Source of the DNA: Thinopyrum elongatum
Taxonomy: Eukaryota; Streptophyta; Magnoliopsida; Poales; Poaceae
Direction of reading: 5' to 3'
DNA: 64,000 nt
NCBI GenBank assembly: GCA_011799875.1
Contig: CM022298.1
Location: forward strand, 51,714,434-51,778,433
Under the pieces are notes generated by a model, which searched no databases, was not told the origin of the DNA, and saw nothing but the letters and a program-made list of their open reading frames with translations. The position numbers and the translations under genes are program-made. Positions 12,701 through 22,409 of the stretch are shown here, piece by piece. Position 1 is the first letter of the stretch; each line of letters starts with the position of its first letter.

Positions 12701-13352
12701 TCCGCATACTCAAGCCTAAATTAGGCACCTCCTTTCTCACAGGCATGTATCTTCTCATAGGTCATCTTAAGTGCATGGAGGATTTTGTCTGACTGGTACA
12801 AGTTTGCAGGCATTACATGGCCTTTGGGTAGAAAGCGTCCAAATACTGTCATCATCGTGTCGTAGCATTCTCTGCCCAAGTTGAATTGAGCCTTCAGAGC
12901 CATTACTTGTGAGATGGCATCCAGCTGACAAAGCTAAGTGTGCTCGTGGAGCGGACGTTTTGAAGACTCCAACATTTCATTGAAGGCCTTTGAAGATTCC
13001 TCCATCTCATCGTCCGAACCCCGAGCATCATCAAACTCTTGCACCATGTTTTCCATCCCGGTACCATGCTCGTCGGTGCGACGACGAACCACCTCAGCTC
13101 CGGCACGTTGGGCAGACTCACCATGAATAATCCACACCGTATAATCGGGCGTAAAACCACTCTTCTGTAGGTGTTGCCCATTTCATCCTCTGTCCACTTT
13201 TCCCAATTATCGCACCAGACACAGGGGCACCAGGTTTTCCTCTAGTCATTTGCAAATGCGGCTTTCACAAACCCCTTGGTTTTTGTTAACCATTCATTGG
13301 TCGTCTCATTCTGACTAGTGTGACCGGTGTACATCCACGCATGATCACTCAT
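9724..13352 (-). pseudogene. CACTA transposase TNP2 with DUF4218 and DUF4216 regions, decayed
   Basis: Read leftward from ATG 13352 (MSDHAWMYTGHTSQ). The N-terminal transposase-associated zinc-binding region has WCPCVWCDNWEKW, with a TAG at 13242-13244 just before it. The transposase core follows in shifting frames: CPICKSSRY, RNSRVAISMDGFSVFG, NVYMQPLKDELQETW, GRFPCPTCKAA, LTGQETLDQLNAL and MMHTEKNIAEALFGTLFGIE. The DUF4218-type region spans about 11518-10886 (SSGVLEEMEELVPELICKLE) and the DUF4216-type C-terminal exon 10533-9724 (GTEYYGRVEAIYEPLFYGEN), ending in an acidic tail. Introns separate the last exons, for example after FISWFKQT at about 10627. TNP2 excises CACTA elements by cutting at their ends. 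Several frameshifts in the core make this copy inactive. Confidence 0.88.
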
Positions 13353-13494
13353 CTTGCCTTGCCTAGCTACTGGACACACAAGATATATATATATATAATT
13401 CAGCAAGTATATATTCATCAGTTAATCTAGTTTGTCAATTTTATTATGTCCATGCAACCTATACTCTAATAGGTAAAGATAGGTCCTAATACCA

Positions 13495-13711
13495 CCCGAG
13501 TATGTGTAGATTGGGTTCATTTTCCCATGCTCTGCTCCGGATCCGACGCAAAATTTCCGCAGCACCTCCCCGGTGTTCTCCTGATACACGTCTCTGCAAT
13601 AAACAGAGAGGATGTGTACCCGGAGAACAACAGGGAGGCACTGGCGAAATTTATGCGTCGGATCCAGAGCAGAGCATATGGGAAAACAAACCCAATCTAC
13701 ACATACTCGGG
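13495..13711. repeat. Long imperfect inverted repeat (hairpin) upstream of TNP2
   Basis: The left arm starts CCCGAGTATGTGTAGATTGG at 13495. The right arm is its reverse complement, ending at 13711. The arms run about 100 bases each, pair at roughly 85% by eye, and leave a loop of only a few bases around 13598-13604. It lies about 140 bases upstream of the TNP2 start codon, so it is probably in the TNP2 leader or first intron. A transcript would fold into a long double-stranded stem. Frames on the two strands are mirror images of each other and not genes. Confidence 0.85.
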
Positions 13712-14074
13712 CTGTCCATGGATAACGTTCGACAATTCGAAAAAATCACGATTATAAATATGCAAATGCATGCATATTTATAACTGTAACCCTTTCGAAC
13801 GGGAGACGCATACTGGTCACGCATGCTAATGATTGAAGACACCTATAGCTAGCACCTTTCATCGGCACGAACACCTGAACAGAGCAAATAATTAAGGGGG
13901 GTGGATGAGATGTCATTTGTGCTCACCCACGAACGCAGGGGCGGAGCTCGTCGAACACCAGACCCTCGCAGCGATGAAACAACTGCACATTTAAATCCAA
14001 AGATGAGTAACATAGCATTATTGTTTTTGCCATCAACCTAACTAAGGATGCCACCACCAAGTTGTAAAAAAAGA

Positions 14075-14440
14075 TTCGCACAGCTCGTTCCTCGACCCCT
14101 CGGCGACCCTCGACCACTCGGCGACCCTTCAGCCTGGACCCTCGACCCCTCGAAGAACCTCGACCATCGACACCTCGACCCTCGAACCCTCAGTGACCCT
14201 CGACCCTCAACCTCGAACCCTCGACCCCTCGTTGATCCTATCCTCGACCCCTCGGTGACCCTCGACCGCTCGGTGATACTCGACCCTCGACCCCTCGGTG
14301 ATACTCGACCCTCGACCCCTCGGCAATCCTCGACCCTCGACCCCCGACCCCTCGGTGATCCTCGATCCTTGACCCCTCGGCGACCCTCGACCCCTCTGAG
14401 ATCCTCGACCATTGACACCTCGACCCTTGACCTTCTTTTC
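14075..14440. repeat. GC-rich minisatellite (CTCGACCCCTCGGTGA type)
   Basis: Degenerate tandem array of CTCGACCCCTCGGTGAC and the shorter CTCGACC unit, roughly 17-24 bp periods, for about 360 bp. It lies in the 5' part of the CACTA element beside the TTC tract. Any protein read through it (Pro/Asp/Leu-rich) is repeat translation. Confidence 0.85.
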
Positions 14441-15110
14441 CTTCTTTTCTTTCTTTTTCTACTTTTCGTACTTCTTTTTTTCATCTTCTTCTTCCTTCTT
14501 GGTCATCTTCTTCTTCTCCTTCTTCTTTTTTTTTTCATCTTCTTCTTCTTCCTTCTTCTTCTTCTTCTTCTTCTTCTTCCTTCTTTCTTCTCTTCTTCTT
14601 CTTCTTCTTCTTCTTCTTTTTCTTCTTCTTTCTCTTCTCTTCCTTCTTCTTCTTCTTCTCTTCTCCTTCTTCCTTCTTTTCTTCTCTTCTTCTTCTCTTC
14701 TTTCTTCTTTTCTTCTTTCTTCTTCTTCTTCTTCTTCTTCTTCTTTCTCTTTTCTATTCTTTCTTGCTTTTTCTTTCTTCTTTTCGTTCTTTTCTTTTCT
14801 TTCTTTCTTTCTGTTATCTTTCTTCTTCTTCTTCTTCTTTCTTCTTCTCTCTCCTCCTCCTCTGCCCTCCTCCTGCTCCTCCTCCTAACCTCCTCCTGCC
14901 TCCCGGGGCTCCTCCTCCTCCTACTCCTCCGTCCTCCTACCTCCCTCCTCTGCGCTCGCATCCTCCCTCTCTCTTCCGTCTCTTCTTCTTCTTCTTCGCG
15001 CTCTCTGTTCTTCCTTCTTCTCTTTCTTTCGTTTGCTTCTTCTCTGTCTTCTCTTCTTCTCTTCTTCTTCTTCTTCTTCTTCTTCTCTTTCTTTCTTCTT
15101 ACTCTCTTCT
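14441..15110. repeat. Polypyrimidine (TTC)n tract, about 670 bp
   Basis: Almost uninterrupted C/T on the plus strand, mostly TTC triplets with CT, TTTC and CTCC variants. On the CACTA sense (minus) strand it is a GAA-rich polypurine tract. Long frames on both strands (poly-Ser/Phe/Leu one way, poly-Glu/Lys/Arg the other) are artefacts of the repeat. Confidence 0.95.
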
Positions 15111-15300
15111 TTTAAAACTAAACTAAACTTAAGTAAACTAAAACTAAAACTAACTAACTAATTAAACTAAACTAAACTAAACATAAACTAACTAAACTAA
15201 ACATAAACCTAAAACTAAACTAAACATAAACCTAAAAGTAAAACTAAAACTAAAACTAAATCTAAACTAAACATAAACCTAAAAGTAAAAAATAGTAAAA
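15111..15300. repeat. AAACT/ACATAAACCTA short tandem repeat
   Basis: Degenerate repeats of AAACTAAACT and of AAACATAAACCTAAAAGTAA directly after the polypyrimidine tract. No G-rich telomere unit is seen, so it is not a telomeric array although superficially similar. Confidence 0.8.
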
Positions 15301-15609
15301 AACAGAAAGAAAAAAAGAGGGTGAGGAGCTCACTGCAGGTGAGGGGGCGGCCGGTGGAGTAAGGGGCGGCTCGGTGGAGGAGGTCTGCCGCAGGGGAGGG
15401 GGGCGGGGTGGCCTGGGTAGGGCGGTGGGGTGACGTGGCTGGGGTGGCGAGGCGACATGGCCGGGGCGGCGGGGGCGCGGTGGGTGTTGGGGGCGGTAGC
15501 CGGCGGCAGTTGGGGTCGGGTGCGTTGGGGTCAGGTCGGGGGTTAGGAAGAGAGAGAGAAGAGAGAGAGAGAGAGGAGGTGGGGGCCAACGGCCGCTAGA
15601 TACTAAATT

Positions 15610-15877
15610 ATTTGCCGTCCGCTAGTGGATGGCAAAGAATCTTTGCCGTCTGCTAGGAGATGGCAAAGAGGTGGGGCTGGTGGGCCATTACAGCGCTGGC
15701 CTCCACTGGACCCCACCCACCTCTTTGCCGGCAAAGAATTGGCTGATGGCAACTCGTATCTTTGCCATCAGCCAGCTCTTTGCCGTCTGTTTTTTGTAAG
15801 CAGACGACAAAGAGCTTCTTTGCCATCCGCTAGCAGACAAGAACAGACTAATGGCAAATTCTCTGTTTCTAGTAGTG
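15610..15877. repeat. CACTA 5' subterminal repeats and right terminal inverted repeat
   Basis: Palindromic units of the TTTGCCGTC/GACGGCAAA type (for example 15611-15670, 15720-15800 and 15810-15860) lead into the terminus, which reads CACTACTAGAAACAGAG from 15877 on the minus strand. A G-rich stretch, 15330-15600, separates them from the AAACT repeat. Confidence 0.85.
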
Positions 15878-15994
15878 TAACCAATTAAGAGTATGCAATT
15901 CATGATAATAGAGTGACGAGTGAATGTGTCTGTCTTCTCAAATTTGCAGTACTTTAGTTACTTTCAAGAATGAATGGTACAACAAGACATAAGA

Positions 15995-16167
15995 GTGTGT
16001 TGCGTCGGTGGGCTCGTTTGGTCCCACTTATCAGTAGTGCTCTTTCCATTTCCAGCGCTACTGCTAAGGCGTCACTTGTAGAGCTTCCCTAGACCCTTGC
16101 TACGCAGCGCTGGTTATTTTCCAGCGTTATTACTGATGTCCTACCTATAAGCATTTCCCTAGTAGTG
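15995..16167. mobile_element. Probable fragment of a second, unrelated CACTA terminus
   Basis: On the minus strand from 16167 the sequence reads CACTACTAGGGAAATGCTTA followed by AGCGCTGG-type repeats (CCAGCGCT occurs near 16055 and 16115). This is the look of a small Triticeae CACTA end. No opposite terminus was found, so it is a fragment or an end hidden by decay. Confidence 0.55.
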
Positions 16168-16204
16168 GTACATGACAGTAACAAACATAATGTTCCTCAA
16201 TCCA

Positions 16205-16990
16205 AGATTGTATTGTACATTACGCCTCACATGAGCCTACTAATCTTATACCTCGACACCACTCTTTCATTGATGAGTTGATGAATCCGTGATTCGAGGC
16301 CGATCTTCTCCTCCCTCGCTTTGTTAAGATCTGTGTCAGCCTATGAACCTGAGCCTGCAGCTTCAGCTTCTACCACTCCAGAATTTAATACTCTTCGGCC
16401 TTGGAAACGTTGTCCCTGATTCTTCCGCATCTCTCCTCATCGTACAACCTCCAAAGCTCTGTCAAAGCTTTCTTCAGACACTCCGGCCATTCCTGGTTAA
16501 CCCACTTCAAGAACCCATTGCTGGAGCTTCCCTACAAAGTGTTAGCACAAACGGACGGACATATGAGTTACTGCTTCCAGATCAGCTACGTCATCAGTAT
16601 ATGAAACCGCCGGCTATCGTACTAACCAGAACATCGCTTCCTAAAAATCTCCGGCCGGTGTCAGTTCCTTCGAAAGCGACTAGTCTCCGACAGTAGGCTC
16701 AGTGATGGCATCGCGCACTGACATCGACGGCGCAGCCGCAGTACTCCACGTCATGGATGGTGTCTAGCACCTGCATTAACAGATCAGCAACAAAAACATG
16801 TCATCCAGTAGTCCGGTGGTCTACTTATTCAGCAAATGACATATCGACATGTTCCGGGCCACTCCAATTGATGAATTGATAGAACTCGCAATGTTGAACA
16901 GGGAATCGACGTCGAAGCAGTCTGCTCCGCCATTGTCCGTGCCGCCGCGAGCTAAGACCATGGACGGGTCAGTCCGGAACAGCGGAGGGG
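16205..16990 (-). pseudogene. GRF-type zinc-finger protein remnant with C-terminal coil
   Basis: Minus-strand gene. Exon 1 (about 16990-16825) ends near MSFAE and is frameshifted. Exon 2 is 16770-16627, bounded by AG and GT, and encodes YCGCAVDVSARCHH, a TGA, then AYCRRLVAFEGTDTGRRFLG. Exon 3 starts at 16531 and encodes SSSNGFLKWVNQEWPECLKK, then ALTELWRLYDEE. After TAA and TAG stops and a frame change comes a helical tail (LQAQVHRLTQ). The order of Cys/His residues, then GTDTGRRFLG, then FLKWVNQEWP is that of the GRF-type zinc-finger proteins expanded in grasses. GRF fingers bind nucleic acid in the few characterised cases; the role of these short plant copies is unknown. Stops and frame changes indicate a pseudogene. 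Confidence 0.7.
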
Positions 16991-17451
16991 ACGCGGTGGT
17001 TGCGGGCGTACGAGCTTACATGCAGATGCGCGTCATTGTTTGTGGTTGGGGGGTGTGGGATTGGTGAAAGGGTGACGTAGGCTCCGCTTAGAGATGGTGC
17101 GTGCCTTATATCGTAGTCTAGATCCGCCATAATCCAAGGCGGCGCACGTTCAAATTTTCGGGGAAAATGAGGTCCATTCTGAATGTCAACCAGTTTGGCC
17201 CGGTAATCCTCAAAAAGAGGAAAAATGGTTTGGCGCGGTACACATGCGAATGTCGTTCCCTCTCCTTCGCCCCTACTTTAACCATGACATTTATATTGGA
17301 AATTCTTAAAAGCGGCAATTCCAATTTTCGTGAACTTCCGTTTCATGCGCCAACCACCCACCTACCCCATGATCTATTCCTTCCCATTTTATTAACTTTC
17401 GTGGCCGATTGCTTGCCGCACAACTTCCAACCCGTAGGAACGATCCCCATG

Positions 17452-19052
17452 GTTTCGTTCTGTGCCCAAACACTGACCGAAGCCATGGATGAACTAGGCG
17501 GCAGCCGGCCAGCACTAGTCGGAGCCATGGATGAACCAGGCGGCAGCCGACCAACACCCGTCGGAGCCATTGATGAACCAAGTGGCAGCAGACCCAGATG
17601 GCTTGTGGGCGCCATGTCCGAACATGCATTGGAGGTGATCGCATCTACAATTGACATCTTGACGGCCACAAGTCTCGCCGCTAGCTGCTCAAGGTTTTTC
17701 AAGGCTATCATTAAGCATTCACAGCAGTTGCGCCTATTCCTTGGTCTTCCATGCCTCTTCGAGGACGATCATGTCCCAGGGCCCGAATAGCCCTGGTTGG
17801 CCGGCGTTGCAGTATCATGCCGCTGGACAACCCGATTTTCACGGGCACTTGGGTTGCTTCAGACGACGAGGTTTGAAGTCCATAATTAGTCCATGTCGCT
17901 ATAATCCGTTCATGTCGATCAATCATGCACTGTTCTGTCCGCTCGCAGGTGTGGGTTGTCGCGAAAGAAGATTGGATGGCGTACATCGGAGAGAACACAT
18001 AATTCAGATTACACAATGTGTACACTGCTATGACCATGGATGCGGAACTGCTGTCTTCAATTGGTTTTGTCCGTACTGATGTGGACCGAAGGAAGATGCG
18101 GTACGATTACACTGAAGCAGAGTTGAAGAAGGTGGTCATTAGCATAGCACCAACACGGTACCACCGGTACAACGACCACTATCTCATCGCTGTTTTCGAC
18201 ATAGCGGTGGCTACCAGGGACAGCCGACAAGGATGGTGCCGGCTGGCTCCCGCGCACTTGTGCCCAGCCAGATACAAAGACGCTCTGTGCGCCGGCTGCA
18301 GGATCTACGCGCTCATAGACGAGGGGAGTTGTTTCGTGTGGCATGCAGACACCTATGGTAAGAGATCGTACCATTAATTAACTTTTGCCTACGCTGTAAT
18401 AAATGATATTATGTATACTTTGCAGGGACGACACACCCACCTGTGAAATTCAGTTCGCCATGGCTGGTAGTTCCACCTCCCGTAGGGCTCACATGGAACC
18501 TTGTGATCGATGACCAGGGATGGGGAGGCATCGTGTTCTTCGTCGTCACTTTTGGTCAGGTCACAGGGGAAGAAGTTGAGAAGGCTTACCTGGATCGGAC
18601 CCTCAACGTGTACCCAGGTACCGTCGATCCTCGAAAGCACGCCATGATGTCTAACTTCCTATGGTTTCGGCACTGACCACTTATGTGAATAGTTATTACG
18701 GTTGCACCGCTTGGTGTTTTCCTCGGAAGGCGGCGAGGATGACGTACGTGACGCTGCATGGGCACCCAGGAACTTTATCGGCGACAGCTCTATTTTGGTT
18801 TGTGACAGCTACCCACTAATGCTGAAGATGCCACCAAATGATATGCTAGCAAACTTGCACCAGACCGACGGCCTGCCTTTCATGAAGCCGGGGTGTGTGT
18901 TCAGCACACACTAGCGGCTCGAAGGAGGATCGGCGTACCGTGTCCCAGACCTGTGCCGCTTCAGCCTGAATGGGGCTCCTTCATTAGGTACCGCTCTCAG
19001 AAGCTGCCAGGCCTTGTCTAGAAGCATGCCCATGTGGATGGTGCCGTCCATG
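17452..19052 (+). pseudogene. F-box protein with DUF295 (KIB1-like) domain, decayed
   Basis: Exon 1 begins around ATG 17452 and carries three copies of a 14-residue repeat. An F-box-like helix set follows (SEHALEVIASTIDILTATSL), then PCLFEDDHVPGPE ending in TAG 17788-17790. Another frame leads to a GT at about 17869. Exon 2 (17949-18357) has VWVVAKEDWMAYIGENT, a TAA, then FRLHNVYTAM and ELKKVVISIAPTRYHRY, with a GT donor at 18358. Exon 3 from 18426 has GWGGIVFFVVTFGQVTGEEV. The frame continues at 18702-18914 with IGDSSILVCDSYPLML and MKPGCVFSTH, a DUF295-style ending. Grass DUF295 F-box proteins are thought to be substrate receptors of SCF ubiquitin ligases. Several stops and a frame change make it non-functional in this allele. 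Confidence 0.7.
17482..17607 (+). repeat. 42-bp coding tandem repeat in the F-box/DUF295 gene
   Basis: Three successive copies of a 42-base unit start at 17482, 17524 and 17566. The first two encode AMDELGGSRPALVG and AMDEPGGSRPTPVG; the third is diverged. The unit length is divisible by three, so the reading frame is kept. The repeat lies just N-terminal to the F-box-like region. Confidence 0.85.
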
Positions 19053-19424
19053 GCGCGCCTTTAGGACTGGAACATACCGGAGGACAAATCGGAGGCCATG
19101 GACCATTTCGATGGCATGTGAGCATGGCAATGAGTTTATTACCCTTGTACATATTTCATCCTCCTGCAGTTAAATCGTGTAGTTTTAATGTGGCTTTGAA
19201 CAATCTAGTTCTTTCACTGTGTGCTTGATTGTGTTTGATGCACTACTTACTGCCTCCTATGTTTACTTTTCATTGCCAAGTATTTTCTTAATTTATATAT
19301 GAACTAACAATGAGTGTGTACGTGGTTACATTCCACATGAGAACATCAACATCACAACGATAACATACATGATAATGGTACCATCTTAGTACAGAACAGA
19401 CGGCCTACATCATATGTCTGAAGA
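19053..19424. other. Intergenic spacer
   Basis: About 370 bp between the end of the F-box/DUF295 remnant and the stop of the minus-strand GRF gene. It is AT-rich in the middle (19190-19320). No repeat or gene is seen. The gene ends converge here, so 3' UTRs are likely. Confidence 0.5.
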
Positions 19425-20211
19425 CTAAATACGCCGGAATGTCTTGTATGAATCGGCTAGCCAACTGTTGTACTCATCTATACGGCGCTCCTTCCTTTCT
19501 TGCCTTGCAATATCTTCTAGCTCTTGGGCCACCTTCACCTCAAGTTCTCTCTTGAGTCGCTCGGATTCACGGGCCTCCATTTTCTGATGCCATAGAGCTT
19601 CAAATTCTTTGTCTCTGATCTCCTGTTCCATGCAGAGTTCCTCTGCAAAGACCTTCCAAGCTTGGTCCAATGTGTCTTGACCGTACAGCGGGCACCACCG
19701 AGTTAAGTCTTGGCAGTGCTCGCACCACACCGCATCTGGCGCCTGCAGTGTTATCTGACCCGGACGCCATATAGCCGGCGACGATGGGGGAGGATGGAGT
19801 GCACGCGTCCAAGTGTCCGCAGGCTTCTTACGCAGGGAAAAATGGGCTCGGCTACTAAGCAGATAATCGTCGTACACATCTGGGCCATCGATCCATTGGA
19901 AAAAGTAGCACCACAGCTGACTTTGAAATGTACATGCAAACTATGTTAACAGGATACCTTGCGTGCATACATCCTATTTGAGGAAATGAGAAGAAAACAG
20001 ACCTCCCAATGTCCACAACAGTAGTACGCACGACCCGCCATATCTGGATGCATCTACTAGAATATGTATGCTGGGTCGCCGCAACAGCATAGAGGAATTG
20101 GCCGCCTAGGTGGAACTAGAGCATCTTTCGAGGCAACAGTAGGGTACTTACCCTTGCTCTTCTTGGCGAGGGCACAGAGCATGTTGAACTCATCCCAGTC
20201 CACATGCCTCT
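19425..20211 (-). pseudogene. GRF zinc-finger plus coiled-coil protein, two internal TAGs
   Basis: Two exons on the minus strand. The exon 20211-20003 follows a good acceptor (TTTACAG) and encodes RHVDWDEFNMLCALAKKSKG, then PPRRPIPLCCCGDPAYIF, TAG TAG, then MHPDMAGRAYYCCGHWE before a GT donor. The next exon, 19916-19425, opens with LWCYFFQWIDGPDVYDDYLL, completing a GRF-type finger (CCCG...YYCCGHW...CYFFQWID). It continues through CEHCQDLTRWCPLYG to a coiled coil (ESERLKRELEVKVAQELEDI) and stops at 19425. The two adjacent TAGs probably replaced CAG codons; everything else is open. Sequence upstream (20240-20600) would hold an earlier exon or leader, but I cannot place its start. The cellular role of this grass family is not known to me. 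Confidence 0.7.
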
Positions 20212-20754
20212 CTGTAAATAAGCTGTTAGGATAGATCTAACAAGTTGCTAACGAATAGCCGAAAGCACGGAAAGCAGGGGTAATGAGCTCCAAGAACCAT
20301 GGCCATGTCAATCGCGCAAGGAGCTGGATGCTCTTGCGGCTGCTTTGGGAGAGAAGATGTATAGATTTGAAATACAGTGGGGGGAGGGGGAGGGGTGCTA
20401 TTATAGTGTTGTGAACACGCCAGAGTATACCACGCCAGATTGGTTGGCGCAACTGATTACAGATACATACATCGGACACACTGGTGTAAGCTGCTTGTTT
20501 CGGCTTGTGGTAAACGGCCTGTCCGAAACAACGGCAAGGTGGGCCTGGCCTAGCGGCCGGTGTCACGATGGGGAAATTACATCTCCCACATTGGCTGCCC
20601 TAGCTCGTATTGCCCTAAGCAAATATCCCCTAAATCCCTAGCCCTTGCCGGCGTCCTGTCTCCCATCGACAGTCCTGCCTACCCGACGGAGCTATCAAGC
20701 ATCGTCGCTGGGTCAATGTGTACCCGCCGATAAGAACCATTCATCGGGGACTTC
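20212..20754. other. Divergent upstream region between GRF and B3 genes
   Basis: About 540 bp between the leftward GRF gene and the rightward B3 gene, so probably a shared promoter region. It contains a GGGGGAGGGGGAGGGG polypurine run at about 20380-20395, which could mark a leader or promoter of the GRF gene on the other strand. Open frames on both strands have no recognisable domain. Confidence 0.45.
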
Positions 20755-22052
20755 ATGGCACACTTCAGATCCGAGGGATTTGCCAAGCCGGACCGGGTTA
20801 GTTTATCAACCTAATGTATTCTGAACATTAGGGAATTCCTTCGTAGTGCGTGAACTGTTTGGACAAGAGAGGACTGTGCGGTGATGCCAAGATGGAGCTT
20901 ATCTTCGATATCACCCTGACGGAGGGATTCAGTTTTCAGACGGTACATTCAAATCTTGCAATACTGCTGTTAGGGTGTTCGACATGATCTAAAATAGCAA
21001 TAGTGCTCACATTTTACATGCACTCCAAAATAGCAATGCCGTGTGTTAACCATTTATGTTGCAAGCCGAACATCCCTTGCTACGGCTGGACACCTCTCCT
21101 GAGAAAGCTTCAGGTTCATAGAGATCAATGTACTAGAGTTCGAATGTTGCTGAAAACTGAACATGGATTCCTGTGGGGATGTTGGATGAAGAACTCGAAA
21201 GGACGATGCTATATTGATGGAGAGGATGGTGCGTGGGATGAGTTCTCAGGTGATAAAAGGATCCTCGATCTAGAGAGCTCTGTCATGGGAGACCATGGCG
21301 TTATCATCCCTGTGACCTTTGACCCAGATAGAATTCCGTACGTGCATCCAAGTAATTCCTCCTGCACCGATAGTTCGTTATCATGGTGTTAACTGCATGT
21401 TTTACTACTATACCCGCTACCACCGTACGAAAATCTAATGCAGGATACTACCAAGTAAGCAATTTGATGCAAACTTTAATTGGGACCATGAGGTTTACTG
21501 AGGGGACAACCGGAGTTTCATGGCAAATGTTGGGCCATGTAGTTAGTTTCATTGATTGTCTTTGGTCTCTGGTCGTTCTTCACGAAGCTGGTACGGCTCA
21601 AGGGAAATGGGTGCCGCTGCTGCACTCATTAAGAGAGTTAGAAATGGTGAACAAGAGAATGGTAGTAACCACTATGTGTTTTCTATGACCGGACCTTCGT
21701 TCTGGTGTACCTTCATTCTCGTGTCCCAGACTTTGCACGGACCTAACATGTTTTTCTGTTGTACCAGACTCTGCCCCGTATTATCGTTGCATCCCAATTG
21801 CCTGAGAGCGGTGACATGGTGCTAGCGCTTGGCAAGAACTTTAAGGTCATATCGACCTACTCCATTGACTGTATAGATGGAAGCCTTCTCGATGATGGGT
21901 GGCACCAAATCATGCCCCTCAGTCCAAGTTGGGCAAGCGGGGACAAGGTTGCGTTCATGCTCTACCATGGCGATAAACGGACGGTGCTATTCATTCACCC
22001 AATTCCGGCAGTTCATCTTCCTGCTATCAATGTCGTAATATGCGGTCTCTGA
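20755..22052 (+). CDS. B3-domain protein, apparently intact multi-exon gene
   Basis: Model: exon 1 20755-20796 (ATG, MAHFRSEGFAKPDR), exon 2 20847-20942 (CVNCLDKRGLCGDAKMELIF), exon 3 21114-21351, a linker exon at about 21590-21700 (ALIKRVRNGEQENGSNHYVF) and a last exon 21768-22052. Exons 1-3 are bounded by GT-AG and stay open. Exon 3 is B3-like (HGFLWGCWMKNSKGRCYIDG, then AWDEFSGDKRI). The last exon is a clear B3 fold (LPRIIVASQLPESGDMVLAL, DDGWHQIMPLSPSWASGDKV, FMLYHGDKRTVLFIHPI). B3 domains bind DNA; this REM-like grass type is mostly uncharacterised. It is the only island gene in which I find no in-frame stop. The linker exon borders are the weak part. A second B3 gene lies tail to tail downstream. 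Confidence 0.65.
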
Positions 22053-22409
22053 TGTTTTGACCATCCACTATATAAATTGGGCCTCCTTGTTAAATTTATA
22101 TGGTTTGTACTGGGTGCATTGTCAAGTAACACTATGACATTCTTATCATGTTGTCTATTTCACCTTATTGAGTGCTAGCAGGTTTGGTATGTGACCAAAC
22201 GATAACCCTGATCACTATAGTAAGTAAATACATCTTTCACCGTACAGAATTCAACAGGGTGCAAAACCATAATTAAGGATATAAGTGCGTACATGAGCAA
22301 TGTACGATAGTACAATGAGCGTCAGTGCGATATGAAATGACAGAAGTGCATAGCTGAGAAAATTACGATAATAAAATGAGTGACACTATCGGAAAGATGT
22401 CGAACTTAA
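22053..22409. other. Spacer between convergent B3 genes
   Basis: About 360 bp between the stop of the plus-strand B3 gene and the stop of the minus-strand B3 gene. AT-rich, presumably both 3' UTRs. Nothing else is seen. Confidence 0.5.

Larger units (their letters stand above)
5343..15877 (-). mobile_element. Complete CACTA (En/Spm-type) DNA transposon, about 10.5 kb
   Basis: The right end reads CACTACTAGAAACAGAG on the minus strand from 15877. The left end reads AACTATAGGAATCAGCTG from 5343, a CACTA terminus whose first C has become A. The 3-bp target duplication TAA is present at 5340-5342 and 15878-15880. Inside the ends are subterminal palindromic repeats built on TTTGCCGTCTG/CAGACGGCAAA. 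Both element genes (TNP2 and TNPA-like) read leftward, so the 5' end is at 15877. The element carries nonsense and frameshift mutations in TNP2 and has one mutated terminus, so it is probably not autonomous now. It separates an unknown gene remnant (left) from the gene-fragment island (right). Confidence 0.93.

Noticed and set aside
14048..15126. Long frames of Ser/Phe/Leu on one strand and Glu/Lys/Arg on the other
   Set aside because: They are translations of the TTC/GAA tract; both strands and several frames are open at once, with no domain.
15111..15300. Telomere-like AAACCTA repeat
   Set aside because: Units are irregular AAACT/AAACATAAACCTA words without the plant TTTAGGG unit.
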